64,000 nucleotides of DNA from Streptomyces netropsis (GCF_014203545.1 NZ_JACHJG010000009.1:124001-188000); one strand, 5' to 3'; numbered from the stretch's first letter, positions 14,750 through 23,949 are shown. Program-made: numbers and translations. The notes: generated from the letters alone by a model not told the origin.

Positions 14750-16855
14750 TCAGTTCGTCACAGGCCCCGGCTCCTGGTCGGAGACCACAGGGCGCGGGGT
14801 GACGATGGGGAACACCGGGTCCGGGAAGGTCAGGTAGCCGAAGACCGTGTCGGCGGCCGCCTGGTCGTCGACCTGGATGTCACCGTTGGCCACCGCCGCG
14901 TCGAAGTTCTTCTTGAACTGGATTCCGGCCAGAGCCAGTTGATCCAGTGCGGCGCGCGTCAGACTGATGGTCGCCTGCGGCTTTCCGGCAAGGGCGTCCT
15001 GGCCCTCGACGTAGATCAGCACACCGTTACGGAGTGTCGTGGTGCACTCCTGGCCGGTGCCCGTGAGGACCCAGCGCAGCACGATGGGTGAGCGTTGTTC
15101 CGTCGCGGCCTTGGGGCCGTCGATGCTCTTGGCCATGGCGGTGAAGAACTGCTCCAACGACATGCTCTTCACCAGGTCCGAGGCGCCGTGGGACGCCGGC
15201 TTCTGCGGGCCGGTGCGCAGTTCCTCGGCGCCGGTGAGGTAGAAGTTGCGCCAGGTGCCGTTCTCGGAGCCGTAGCCGAGCTGGGTCATGGCCTTGGCCT
15301 GGAGCTTCTTGGCGCTCTGTAGGACGTCGGCCGGGACGTCGAAGGCATCGCTGGCGGCGCCGGTGGCGAAGATGACGTGGTTGAGGAGCTCGACGACCCA
15401 GCGGTACTCCGGGGGCTCGGCGTCGTACGCCTGCTGCGCGATGCGGACGACTTCGGCCGGGCCACCCATCGCACGGACGTACTTCGCCCCGGCCTGGGCC
15501 GGCGGGAGGTTCCAGAGGTGGGCGGGGTTGCCGTCGAACCAGCCGATGTAGCGCTGGTAGACGGCCTTGAAGTTGTGGCTGAGCGATCCGTAGTAGCCCT
15601 GGTTGTACCAGTGCTCGGCGAGGCCCGGCGGCAGGTGCTGGAGCTTCTCCGCTATCTCGATGCCGGTGAAGCCCTGGTCGATCAGCCGCAGGGTCTGGTT
15701 GTTGAGGTAGGCGTACATGTCCCGCTGGTTGCTGAGGAATTCGATGATGCTGTCCTGACCCCAGCGCGGCCAGTGGTGGGACGCGAATTCGACCTCGGTG
15801 TGCTCGCCGAACGTACGGATCGCCTCGGTGAGGTACTTCGACCAGGCGTGCGCGTCACGGACCTGGGCGCCGCGCAGGCTCAGGATGTTGTGCAGGGTGT
15901 GGGTGGAGTTCTCCGCCATGCACAGGGTTCGCAGCTCGGGGAAGTAGAAGTTCATCTCCGCCGGGCACTCGGTGCCCGGGGTGAGCTGGAAGACCATGGG
16001 GATGCCGTCGACGGAGTGCTGGTACAGACCCGGCCGCCAGGGGATGACGCTGGAGGAAAGCCAATCCTTCTCCGGGGTGGGCTGAATCCGCGGTCCGCCG
16101 ATGTAGTGGGTCGGCGGGACGAGCGTCACCTCGCCCGTCGAGATCGTCAGGCCGAGGCCGGAGCCGACCTGCCCGTAGGGGCTCTTGTCCAGCTTCGCGG
16201 CGTACATGTACTCCGCGCGCCGGGCCATGGCCGGGCCCGCGTAGACGTTCTCGCTGATGGCGTGCTCGAGGAACCCCTCGGGCGCGTACACCGCGAGACC
16301 TTCGGGTATCACGTCGCCGGTCTCGTGGAACAGCCCGCGCGAGCCGCCGAAGTGGTCGACGTGGCTGTGGGTGTAGATCACGGCGCTGATCGGCCGGCTG
16401 TCCCCGGTCGTGTCGCGGTACAGCTTCAGAGCGTGCTGCGCGGTCTCGTAGGAGGCCAGCGGGTCGATGACGACGAGGCCGGTGTCGCCGGAGGCGATCG
16501 TCATGTTGGACAGGTCGTAGCCGCGGACCTGGTGGATGGCACGGCGGGGGCCCGCCACGACCTGGAACAGGCCCGCCATGGCAGTGAGCTGGCCCTGCCG
16601 CCACAGACTGGCGTTGACGGACGGCGGGGCCTCCTCCTCGCCCGCCAGGAGGAAGTCGTATCCCGCGAAGTTCCACACCAGACTCTTGCCGTCACGCGAC
16701 GGGATCGCCGGAGAGCCCGGCAGGGCCAGCAGCCCGCGCTGGGCGTCCTGGTAGTCCTCCGTGTTGGGCGGGACGGTGTTGATGATCCCGCGGTTCGCGT
16801 CCACGACGGACGGGGACGGCTCGACGGGTTCGGTGGGGTCCGTGGCGTCGGTCAT
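14750..16855 (-). CDS. alkyl sulfatase (BDS1/SdsA1-like metallo-beta-lactamase fold)
   Basis: This 701-residue protein has the metallo-beta-lactamase zinc motif THSHVDHFGG (HxHxDH), further ligand regions in MNFYFPELRTLCMAENSTHTLHN, a central helical dimerisation part, and an SCP2-like C-terminal domain (QRSPIVLRWVLTG to the end). This domain order and length match SdsA1/BDS1-type alkylsulfatases, which hydrolyse primary alkyl sulfates such as SDS to alcohol and sulfate. No signal peptide is visible, unlike some periplasmic homologues. The start ATG 16855 follows AAGGAGG with ideal spacing; a start seven codons upstream lacks this. Convergent with the DUF397 gene, 43 bases away. Confidence 0.93.
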   Translation of the reverse strand: MTDATDPTEPVEPSPSVVDANRGIINTVPPNTEDYQDAQRGLLALPGSPAIPSRDGKSLVWNFAGYDFLLAGEEEAPPSVNASLWRQGQLTAMAGLFQVVAGPRRAIHQVRGYDLSNMTIASGDTGLVVIDPLASYETAQHALKLYRDTTGDSRPISAVIYTHSHVDHFGGSRGLFHETGDVIPEGLAVYAPEGFLEHAISENVYAGPAMARRAEYMYAAKLDKSPYGQVGSGLGLTISTGEVTLVPPTHYIGGPRIQPTPEKDWLSSSVIPWRPGLYQHSVDGIPMVFQLTPGTECPAEMNFYFPELRTLCMAENSTHTLHNILSLRGAQVRDAHAWSKYLTEAIRTFGEHTEVEFASHHWPRWGQDSIIEFLSNQRDMYAYLNNQTLRLIDQGFTGIEIAEKLQHLPPGLAEHWYNQGYYGSLSHNFKAVYQRYIGWFDGNPAHLWNLPPAQAGAKYVRAMGGPAEVVRIAQQAYDAEPPEYRWVVELLNHVIFATGAASDAFDVPADVLQSAKKLQAKAMTQLGYGSENGTWRNFYLTGAEELRTGPQKPASHGASDLVKSMSLEQFFTAMAKSIDGPKAATEQRSPIVLRWVLTGTGQECTTTLRNGVLIYVEGQDALAGKPQATISLTRAALDQLALAGIQFKKNFDAAVANGDIQVDDQAAADTVFGYLTFPDPVFPIVTPRPVVSDQEPGPVTN

Positions 16856-17124
16856 GCAACTGCCTCCTTGCGACATGCGGACAGCGCGATGCGCGCTCCG
16901 CGGGTGGGGCGTTTGCGGTGCGATAGCCGTACAGGTGCGACAACGACGCTATGAAGCGACAGATCCACATACAAGGAACCGATCAAGCCACCGTTGCCCG
17001 GGCTCCCGGTGCGCCGAGACAGCGACGATCGGCGCCGGACGCCGACGGAACCAGCGGGGCCCGGGGTTCGGCATCCGTACCCGGTGAGGTGGCGAACCGC
17101 ACCGGAACGCGTACGCTGACGATC

Positions 17125-17526
17125 ATGGATGCGCTCTACCCACGCCTCCTCGTGGAGGACTTCGCCACCGCCGCCGACTTCTGGCAGGCCGCCTTGCGTG
17201 ATCTGTTGGGAATCGAGCCCGCCCGGCTCATCCCCCAAGCGGGGTACGCCAGCTGGGACTTCGACGGGCAGACGCTCCTCGCGTTGTTCTCCCGTACCGC
17301 CATCGCCGAGGCCGTCGGCACGGACGGGCTCCCGTCGGCCTCGGCGTCGCAGGACACCTCGATGCTCGCCCTGCGCGTCACGGACGTGGACCACGCGACC
17401 GCCCGGCTCGGCGCGCACGGCGCGACGGTCGTGGCCGAGCCCCAGGCCCGCCCGGAGTGGGGACTGTCACGAGCCGCTCATCTCCGTGCCCCCGACGGCA
17501 CGCTCATCGAGCTCCAGTCCTACTGA
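17125..17526 (+). CDS. VOC (glyoxalase/bleomycin-resistance fold) protein
   Basis: This 133-residue protein has a vicinal-oxygen-chelate layout with two beta-alpha-beta repeats. LYPRLLVEDFATAADFWQAAL opens the first half, and LALRVTDVDHATARLGAHGATVV with AAHLRAPDGTLIELQSY forms the second. The final GTLIELQ supplies the usual C-terminal metal glutamate. Members include glyoxalases, dioxygenases and antibiotic-binding proteins, and the specific role is not predictable. ATG 17125 is chosen because the in-frame upstream region has no homology and overlaps the sulfatase promoter. Confidence 0.82.
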   Translation: MDALYPRLLVEDFATAADFWQAALRDLLGIEPARLIPQAGYASWDFDGQTLLALFSRTAIAEAVGTDGLPSASASQDTSMLALRVTDVDHATARLGAHGATVVAEPQARPEWGLSRAAHLRAPDGTLIELQSY

Positions 17527-17891
17527 GGGATCGCCAAGGTAAGCCCGAAAGAGGCCACGGGATGATCTTGGTTTCTTGAGACCGCAACCCGTCACCTGTT
17601 CGACTCTCCCTCGTTGGCGTGATGTTGGGCTTGTCGTCTGGGGCCGGGCTGGAGTTGCCGGCGTTCTCCACCCTGGACGCGATGGCCTCGACCGTCCGCA
17701 CTGATCGGGTCCCAGTTCCGGCACCTGATGCGGGTGGCCGTCTCCGTCCGCGAAAGCGTCGTCGGCTTGGACCAGGCCGCGTGATGCCGGGTGCGGCCAC
17801 GAGCGGTGAGGCGGCGAGCAGCCCCGTGCGCGCGGGCCGGTGTCTGTACCGCGCCGGGTGCGCCCGCGGCGACGACGCGGGCGCCGAGTCG
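17527..17891. other. 365-bp spacer, no supported gene
   Basis: No reading frame here has family similarity. The composition is mixed and slightly less GC-rich near 17540-17640 than the surroundings. The stretch is convergent between the VOC gene and the HelD-like gene, so it should hold terminators, but no long stem was found. It may be a degraded gene or insertion scar. Confidence 0.4.
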
Positions 17892-19973
17892 TCAGGCGGG
17901 CTGGGCGGTGATTGTGCAGAGGCGCTTGGTGGCCCGGGTCAGGGCTACGTACAAGTCCCTTTCCCCACCGGGGCGGGTCGTGATGATTTCCCCGGGGTTC
18001 ATGACGACGACCCCGTCGAATTCCAGGCCGCGCGCTTCGGACGCCGGCACGATGCGTGCGTGGTGAGCGATGCCCTGGGCCGTCAGCTCGCTCACCCTGG
18101 TGTCCGCGCAGATCACACCCAGAAGCTCGCCCGGGTGCGCGGTGCTCTGGGCGCGGAGTTCCTGAACGACGGCGGTGACCAACCCGTCCGGAGGTGTGGT
18201 CACGGTGCGAGGGCTCTCACCGCTTCGCAGTGACCGTGTGGGCTTCTGGTCCGGAGCGATCCGCATGAGCAGGTCCCGGACGCTCTCCAGGATCTCCTGC
18301 GTGGTGCGGTAGCTGACGGTCAGGTTGTGCAGTTTGAACCGCGGTCCGACGTGGGGGCTCAGTGCTTCCTTCCAGTCGCGTGCTGTCGCGACCGGGCCTG
18401 CCTGGGCGAAGTCACCCACCAGCGTCATCGCCCTTGACGGGCAGCGGCGGACGATCATCCGCCACTGCATGGCGGTCAGTTCCTGCGCCTCGTCGACGAC
18501 GACGTGCCCGTACGTCCGCTCGGGGGGACCGTCGACCAGGCTCGCCGCCTCGTCCAGCAACGGCACATCGGCATCGGTCCACGGGTCGTCCGGACCGCGC
18601 AGCAGGAGGGACCGCTCCTGCGCGGTCAGGCGGGGCAGGTGCTCGGCGAGAGCGCCGGCGTTCGTCAGGAGCGCCTTCACGAGGTCACCGGGTACCAGCC
18701 GCGGCCACAACACCTCGACCGCTCGGTCGACGCCGGCGTCGTCGAGGAGATCGGCTCGGATGGCGTCCAGGTCCAGCTCGTGGACCGGACCTGAGTCGGC
18801 CGCGCCTTCGGCACGGCGCTGGGCGACTCCCGTGAACCGGTCGAGGTTGATGCCCGTCATCTTTTCGGCATCGGCGTCGATCTGCTCCAGGAGGTCGCCC
18901 ATGTCTCGTTGCATCGCGTCGGTGGCGGCGTCGACCAAGAGCTCTTTGAACACCTGGCGCGCGGGGTTGTGCCCCTGTGCGGCTGCCACGGCGGCGTCGC
19001 GTGCCGTGGCGACTTCCTCGCCGGAGAGGTGAACCAGTTCCTGTCCGACCCGCACGGTGAAGTCACCGGCGGGGGCTTGGTGGGCGCGCAGCAGGCCGGC
19101 CAAGGCGTCGGCGAGGTCGGAGCTGCCCTTGAGACGCGCCGTATCGAACGGGTCCACCGTGTCCGTGGACACTCCGGCCAGTTCCCGGCAGGTCGCCAGA
19201 ACGACGTCGTTCTCTCCGAGCGAGGGAAGGACCTGGGAGATGTAGTCGATGAAGCGGGCGTTCGGGCCCACCACCAGGACACCCTCCTCCGCGGCGCGCG
19301 GGAACGCGTACAGGACATAGGCCGCCCGGTGCAGGGCGACCACCGTCTTGCCGGTGCCGGGCCCGCCCTGCACCACGGTCACCCCGCGGTGGGCGGAGCG
19401 GACGATCTCGTCCTGCTCGGCCTGCAGCGTCGCGACGGCCGCGTGCATCCTGCCCGTACGCCGTGCCGACAGAGCCTCGGTCAACGGGCCGTCCCCCACG
19501 ACGTCCTCGTCGGTCGGGGCGGTCCCGTCCAGCAGTTCGTCGCTCACCGAGATGACCGTGCGCTCATCGAGGCGCAGGTGCCGGCGCCTCCGCAGGCCCA
19601 TCGGGTGGACCGGTGTCGCCTCGTAGAAGGGCCGCGCCGCGTTCGCGCGCCAGTCCACGAGCAGAGGCAGGTCATCCTCCTCCGTATGCAGTCCGATCCG
19701 CCCGATGCGCAGGGCCGTGCCATCCGTCCAGTCGATGCGCCCGAAGACCAGCCCCTTTTCGGCGCCCTCCAGCCGGCCGATTTCCTTGGCCAGACGCTCG
19801 GCGGCGATTTCTCTCTCGTATGCCTCACCGGCGCTTTCCGCCGGGGCCTTCAGCACACTCGCTCGGTGCACTCGCGCCTCGGAAAGCCGCTCGGTGAGCA
19901 ACTCATACAAGGAGGACACATAATCCCGCTCCGAGTCAACCGCACGCACAGCAGGATCATTCACTTTTGACAA
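17892..19973 (-). CDS. HelD/HelR-like UvrD-family ATPase acting on RNA polymerase
   Basis: About 693 residues with superfamily-1 helicase motifs in order: motif I QGGPGTGKTVVAL, motif II VVDEAQELT, motif III VGDFAQAG, motif IV-like VSYRTTQEI, ARGLEFDGVVV, and motif VI YVALTRATKRL. The N-terminal coiled coil (from ERDYVSSLYELLTERLSEAR) and the lack of UvrD accessory domains match HelD. In actinobacteria HelD proteins remove stalled RNA polymerase from DNA, and HelR in Streptomyces confers rifamycin tolerance. TTG 19973 is favoured because GGAG lies seven bases upstream; GTG 19964 is the alternative. No GGGGCTTGC-type rifamycin-associated element was seen upstream. Confidence 0.9.
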   Translation of the reverse strand: MSKVNDPAVRAVDSERDYVSSLYELLTERLSEARVHRASVLKAPAESAGEAYEREIAAERLAKEIGRLEGAEKGLVFGRIDWTDGTALRIGRIGLHTEEDDLPLLVDWRANAARPFYEATPVHPMGLRRRRHLRLDERTVISVSDELLDGTAPTDEDVVGDGPLTEALSARRTGRMHAAVATLQAEQDEIVRSAHRGVTVVQGGPGTGKTVVALHRAAYVLYAFPRAAEEGVLVVGPNARFIDYISQVLPSLGENDVVLATCRELAGVSTDTVDPFDTARLKGSSDLADALAGLLRAHQAPAGDFTVRVGQELVHLSGEEVATARDAAVAAAQGHNPARQVFKELLVDAATDAMQRDMGDLLEQIDADAEKMTGINLDRFTGVAQRRAEGAADSGPVHELDLDAIRADLLDDAGVDRAVEVLWPRLVPGDLVKALLTNAGALAEHLPRLTAQERSLLLRGPDDPWTDADVPLLDEAASLVDGPPERTYGHVVVDEAQELTAMQWRMIVRRCPSRAMTLVGDFAQAGPVATARDWKEALSPHVGPRFKLHNLTVSYRTTQEILESVRDLLMRIAPDQKPTRSLRSGESPRTVTTPPDGLVTAVVQELRAQSTAHPGELLGVICADTRVSELTAQGIAHHARIVPASEARGLEFDGVVVMNPGEIITTRPGGERDLYVALTRATKRLCTITAQPA

Positions 19974-20024
19974 CAGGGGGCTCCTTCGATTCGAGCCACA
20001 CCATACGGTCAAAGATCCCTAAAG

Positions 20025-20040
20025 GTAAGTCTTGACTTAC
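20025..20040. promoter_or_regulatory. inverted repeat upstream of the HelD-like gene
   Basis: GTAAGTC (20025-20031) and GACTTAC (20034-20040) are perfect arms around TT. The dyad is 52-67 bases upstream of the TTG start, in AT-richer DNA, and may be an operator or overlap the promoter. Confidence 0.45.
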
Positions 20041-20124
20041 TTGGCGAAGCCATGGCCCTACGACTGAATCCATGACGGCTGACCGTATGGCGCATCTGCA
20101 TTCCGCCGTTCCGCATATCGCTAG

Positions 20125-20406
20125 TTGCGCTCCCGATGCCCGCCTGCCTTATGGGCGAGCCCGCCCTTGGATGCCGGCGATGTTTTGCCGCGCTCGGGAA
20201 AAGGGGGAAGACCCTGCGAGGCGAACGGCGCCCGTCAGACCGCCACCAAGACCCACCACGCCGAAGCCGCGTCCGCGCAGTCGGCCAACGACGTCCCGGC
20301 CACGCCGGTGGCCCCGGTCGTGCTGCCCACGCCCCGCCCGGCCGCCGTCGCCCCCGCCCCGGGGCCGGAGCCCACCGACATCGATGACACCTGGGGGCCG
20401 GCATGA
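20125..20406 (+). pseudogene. Ala/Pro-rich ORF remnant upstream of a DciA-like fragment
   Basis: This open frame ends in a low-complexity Ala/Pro tail (TPRPAAVAPAPGPEPTD, then IDDTWGPA) and overlaps the following ATG by four bases. That is the start-stop overlap expected of genuine neighbouring genes. The N-terminal part shows no recognisable fold, so it is read as the tail of a decayed gene. The whole 19974-20756 stretch otherwise shows only short scraps and no intact gene. Confidence 0.3.
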
Positions 20407-20513
20407 GCGGCGGCGCGATGTCCGGCGTCGATCTGGCCCGCGTCGCGCTGCGGGCCGCGATGGAGGGCCTCGCGGGAGGCCTCGATCCCGTCCGCCGCGC
20501 GGGCAGGGCTTGA
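20403..20513 (+). pseudogene. DciA/DUF721-like N-terminal fragment
   Basis: Thirty-six residues beginning MSGGAMSGVDLARVALRAAM, then a premature stop. The GVDLARVALRAA segment is very like the start of actinobacterial DciA-type (DUF721) proteins, which load replicative helicase and often occur on Streptomyces integrative elements. The conserved C-terminal body is absent. It overlaps the preceding open frame by ATGA. This is most simply the scar of a lost mobile element or of a duplicated gene. Confidence 0.35.
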
Positions 20514-20756
20514 TAGGCGCTCGTGATCCTGCACCGTCTGTCGTTCGGCGGGCCGATGCGGATGGGTGGCCGGAGGAATATCTGGCCCATGGTTGGCGCG
20601 ATGCAGGGGTTACCACCTGCATACTCCGCATCGAATTAAGCCATACATCTCGCCGCCGACTGGAATAGGCATGAATAGCGTTGATCATGGATGGGAGGCA
20701 GGATACGTTGAGTGCCGATCATCGCAGAGCAAGCTAATTCCCAGGGGGGGAATTCC

Positions 20757-21143
20757 TTGAATCGCATGTTCACCGTGCTCGCTGGCGCTGCTGTTTTCAG
20801 CGCGCTGGCCGTTGGAACTGCCGCAGCGGCCCCTACAGTAAATCTTGGCGGACAGGATCCTGTTTCCGGTACAGTCGCTCCCGCCGGATTCATCGACCCG
20901 GCCCCAGGCATGATCGTGAAGCGCAGCGTCCCTGTTGACAGAGCACCTGCCGATGAGACGGTTGCCGACGCTACTGCGAACGCTATAGGCCCCAAGGTCA
21001 CGGACAAGAAATACCAGGGCCAGCAGTGCGGCACGAATGTCATTCAGCAGACGAGCGGCCAGGGAAATCTGTGCGCGCTTCAACCAGTGGCTCGGCTAAC
21101 GCATGATCCGGCCTGGCGGCCGAGTGGAGGTTTTTGCCGATGA
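20757..21143 (+). CDS. small exported protein of unknown function
   Basis: This 128-residue protein has a signal peptide (RMFTVLAGAAVFSALAVG then TAAAAP, cleavage after AAAA likely). The mature part ends with a two-cysteine block (QQCGTNVIQQTSGQGNLCAL) that could form a disulfide loop. TTG 20757 lies six bases after an AGGGGGGG tract and is preferred; ATG 20766 is further from it. It overlaps the following lipoprotein start by ATGA, so the two form a unit. Codon use is noticeably less GC-biased than in flanking genes, which suggests foreign origin. No family is recognised. Confidence 0.65.
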   Translation: MNRMFTVLAGAAVFSALAVGTAAAAPTVNLGGQDPVSGTVAPAGFIDPAPGMIVKRSVPVDRAPADETVADATANAIGPKVTDKKYQGQQCGTNVIQQTSGQGNLCALQPVARLTHDPAWRPSGGFCR

Positions 21144-21745
21144 CGCGCACTATCCGATCATTGATCATTGGCATCACCCTCTCGTTAGGATGTGCCGCCT
21201 GCGCGGCAGGGGAGGGCGAAAGCGACGCATCTCCCCCGCCTTCGCCACAAGACGCCCCGCTGCAGAGGCTTGAGGAGATCACCCTTGAGGGCGACCCCCT
21301 GTCCGATATGGATTCCGGGCCGACACCCGAGAAGCGACAGCCCGTCGGAGAGATACATATGGGATCGCACCGCATCATCGCCTATGCCGAAGGACGCAAA
21401 TGCGGACTCCTGGTCATCAATTCAGCGAAGGGCACGCCGATCAGCTTGAAGGCTGAGTGGCCGCAAAACGCCGATCAGGGAAGTTCACGCCTCCCTGCGG
21501 GCCCTTACCGCAGCTCCTCGGCTTCCGGCTCCTCCGCATCCGACCCCTGGGCCTCGCTGTCCTGCGGCAAGAACGCAATGATCGTCGAATATGCCCCTAA
21601 AGCCTCGGAGCGCCCATCGGCGCCGCGCGGATCCGTCACGGTAGCGAATTCACGGAAGAGTGATAATTCGTTCATTGTCGTCGGCCCCAAGGATGTCAGG
21701 GCTGACATCTTGAGTAAACTTCCAGCCGGCTCGAAATCCGGTTGA
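21140..21745 (+). CDS. putative lipoprotein of unknown function
   Basis: This 201-residue protein begins MTRTIRSLIIGITLSLGCAA. The hydrophobic segment followed by LGCAACA supplies a lipobox-like cysteine near residue 18-21, so membrane anchoring is likely. A Ser/Pro-rich linker follows, then a globular part with two cysteines (GRKCGLLV and SLSCGKNAM). ATG 21140 follows GGAGG and overlaps the upstream stop. Like its partner it has relatively AT-rich codon use. Together they look like a small acquired envelope module of unknown role. Confidence 0.65.
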   Translation: MTRTIRSLIIGITLSLGCAACAAGEGESDASPPPSPQDAPLQRLEEITLEGDPLSDMDSGPTPEKRQPVGEIHMGSHRIIAYAEGRKCGLLVINSAKGTPISLKAEWPQNADQGSSRLPAGPYRSSSASGSSASDPWASLSCGKNAMIVEYAPKASERPSAPRGSVTVANSRKSDNSFIVVGPKDVRADILSKLPAGSKSG

Positions 21746-21812
21746 CCATTCTCGCTTCCCGAAGCTGCTTCCGCAGCACCGCGATGTCGATATACGCCAG
21801 CTCGGCAGGGCT

Positions 21813-22067
21813 CTACTTCCTGACCTGCTGGGTCTGAGGGGCGTAGCAGACGAGCCCCATCGCTGCGGCGACAGCTGTGGCGCGAGCTGAGGCTTCATCG
21901 GCCATGATGTAGCGCATGGGGAGGTAGATCAGCGGGCCTCTCGCCTCGACGATCAATGGCCCGGTCGACCACGGAGAGATATCGTCCTCGTCTTCCGTAA
22001 GGTCGGGCCATTGCTCCAGCAAGGCGATCACGTACTGGGCTATGCGGGCCGTCGGTGGATGCGGCAC
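21813..22067 (-). pseudogene. C-terminal remnant of a conserved Streptomyces hypothetical gene
   Basis: This 84-residue frame reads RIAQYVIALLEQWPDLTEDE, then SPWSTGPLIVEARGPLIYLP and AMGLVCYAPQTQQVRK. As I know the family, this is the second half of a roughly 150-170-residue protein whose N-terminal half (typically starting MSYDLAVWEG) is missing here. The frame begins at the junction with the M20 fragment, so the gene is probably truncated and non-functional. Family function is unknown. Confidence 0.5.
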
Positions 22068-22130
22068 GTCGGTGTCGACGTAGCGGCCGTGGGCGGAGGG
22101 GTTCGACTGCGGTGTGTTGCTGGGCCGGTG

Positions 22131-22601
22131 TCAGCCAACCCTCCAGTGACCGCCTTCCACAGCGGCCAGGGCTTCTCAGTGACGCCTGATCTGTGCGAGC
22201 TGAACGTCGACGTCCGTACGACGCCCGGCTTCGATGCGCACGATGCGGAGACGTTGGTGCGCAAGGCGGTGGCCGAGCTGGACGCGGAGCTGCCCGCTCC
22301 CCGGCCGACCGGGATCACCCCGGTGGCCAGCTGGCCACCGTTTCAGCTGGCGCCACATGAGCAGCCGGCTGCCGCTGTGCTGAACGCCGCTGCCGCCGAG
22401 GGCCTGGCGGTGCGGGCGAAGACGGCGGGCCCGTCGAACATCGGCAACCTGCTGGCCGGCGAAGGCATCCCGGCCACCGCCGGGTTCGGCCCGGCATATG
22501 AGGGGCTGCACGGCTTCGACGAGCGGGCCCGCCTCGCCGAGCTGCCGCAGGTCTATGCCGTCTATCACCGGGCCGTCCTTGACCTCCTCCAGGCGCTCTG
22601 A
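22131..22601 (+). pseudogene. M20 metallopeptidase (ArgE/DapE-like), C-terminal remnant
   Basis: From 22131 the plus strand encodes the lid and second catalytic half of an M20 peptidase: FSVTPDLCELNVDVRTTPGF, then AGPSNIGNLLAGEGIPATAG and GLHGFDERARLAEL. The N-terminal zinc motifs (HxD and the EE pair) are absent, and the frame upstream turns into unrelated sequence at about 22130. It is therefore a truncated copy. It abuts the remnant on the other strand (21813-22067), which marks an old deletion or rearrangement breakpoint. Confidence 0.7.
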
Positions 22602-22833
22602 CATCTCCTGGGCCCGCTCCATGAACGTCCCAGATCCCCTCCCCGGGGGCCGATGCCCCAGGTGCCCCTGGTGACGATTCCTCCCGTGTCGTGTCACGCG
22701 ATCGTCGCAGCGACCACTGAGGAGAGCTTCGGCTACCCGGCCTACACCTGGATCGACACATCGCGTCCGGCCGCCTTAGCTGTTGCCGAAGATGGGAACT
22801 TTCGCCCACCTATGCACCGAAAGGTCTCCTCGC

Positions 22834-23949
22834 ATGGTTCGCCGTTGGGTCACCGCCGCCCTGGGAGCGCTCCTGCTCCTCACACCCGGGTCACTCACTG
22901 CGACATCGGCCGCCGAGGGCCACGCCCCTTTGCGGGTCATAACCCGCAACCTCTACCTGGGTGCCGACCTCGCACCCGTCCTCGCCGCCGGTAACCCCCA
23001 AGCGCTCGTCGCCGCGGTGACCGCGGTATACGCGAACGTCCAGGTGACGAACTTTCCCGAGCGCGCCAAGGCATTGGCCGACGAGATCGCCGACAGCGAC
23101 CCTCACCTCGTGGGCCTCCAGGAAGCCGTGCTGTGGCGCAGCCAGACCCCAGCCGGGCCGGGCAGTGCCACCCACGTCGAGTACGACTTCCTGCAGATCC
23201 TGCTCGACAAGCTTGCCTCCCGGGGCAGGCACTACGCGGTCGTGGCCAGCGTCACCGTCGGCAGCGACTTCGAGGCCCCGCGCTCCCTGCCCGGCGGTGG
23301 CCTGCAGGACATCCGGCTCACCGACCGCGACGTGCTCCTGGCCCGTACCGACCTGCCCGCGCGCGTCTTCTCCGTGGCGAACCCTCAGGCGGCCCGGTTC
23401 CAGGCCCACGTGCCCATCTGCCGCCCGACGTTCGGCTGCGTGCCACCCGGTAACGTCCCCATCAAGGTCGAGCGCGGCTGGGTCGCTGCCGACGCCACCG
23501 TGCGCGGTCACACCGCCCGGGTGGTCACCACCCATCTGGAGCCCGTCTCTCCCCCCGTCCAGGAAGCACAGGCCGACGAGCTGCTCGCCGGCCCGCTGAA
23601 CACCACTCTTCCCACCGTGCTGCTCGGCGACCTCAACTCGGCCGCCGGCGGAGTCGGCGCAACACCGGGGACCGCCACCCAGACCTACAACCACCTGCTG
23701 GCCGCCGGCTTCACCGACGCCTGGACCGCCACCCGCCCCCGCAACCCCGGCTTCACCTGCTGCCAGGCCGCCCACCTGATCAACCCCACGTCCAGCCTCA
23801 CCCAGCGCATCGACTACGTACTCTTCCGCGGCAACGGCGTCACCGCACTGGCGAGCGACCGGGTCGGCGACACGCAGGCCGACCGCACTCCGTCAGGCCT
23901 GTGGCCCTCCGACCACGCCGGGGTCAGGAGCGTGCTCCTGCTGCGCTGA
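22834..23949 (+). CDS. secreted endonuclease/exonuclease/phosphatase-family protein
   Basis: This 371-residue protein has an N-terminal signal peptide (MVRRWVTAALGALLLLTPGS, cleavage near TATSAAEG). The EEP fold motifs follow: RVITRNLYLGADL, VGLQEAVLWR (metal glutamate), VVTTHLEPV, LLGDLNSAAGG (catalytic DxN), RIDYVLFRG and WPSDHAGVRSVL (terminal SDH). It is probably an extracellular phosphodiesterase or phosphatase such as a sphingomyelinase- or nuclease-like enzyme; the substrate cannot be told. ATG 22834 follows AAAGGTCTCC and places the signal peptide correctly. It stands alone, with the 232-base spacers on both sides lacking supported genes. Confidence 0.87.
   Translation: MVRRWVTAALGALLLLTPGSLTATSAAEGHAPLRVITRNLYLGADLAPVLAAGNPQALVAAVTAVYANVQVTNFPERAKALADEIADSDPHLVGLQEAVLWRSQTPAGPGSATHVEYDFLQILLDKLASRGRHYAVVASVTVGSDFEAPRSLPGGGLQDIRLTDRDVLLARTDLPARVFSVANPQAARFQAHVPICRPTFGCVPPGNVPIKVERGWVAADATVRGHTARVVTTHLEPVSPPVQEAQADELLAGPLNTTLPTVLLGDLNSAAGGVGATPGTATQTYNHLLAAGFTDAWTATRPRNPGFTCCQAAHLINPTSSLTQRIDYVLFRGNGVTALASDRVGDTQADRTPSGLWPSDHAGVRSVLLLR

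Noticed and set aside
17560..17640. Possible tRNA or attachment-site remnant (TTCGACTCTCC-like stretch)
   Set aside because: No cloverleaf could be drawn and no second repeat copy was found.
19974..20060. Rifamycin-associated element in front of the HelD-like gene
   Set aside because: The expected GGGGCTTGC-type palindrome is absent; only GTAAGTC-TT-GACTTAC was seen.
22602..22833. Possible gene before the EEP phosphatase
   Set aside because: Only short frames (for example one containing SFGYPAYTWIDT) with no recognisable family and no start signal.
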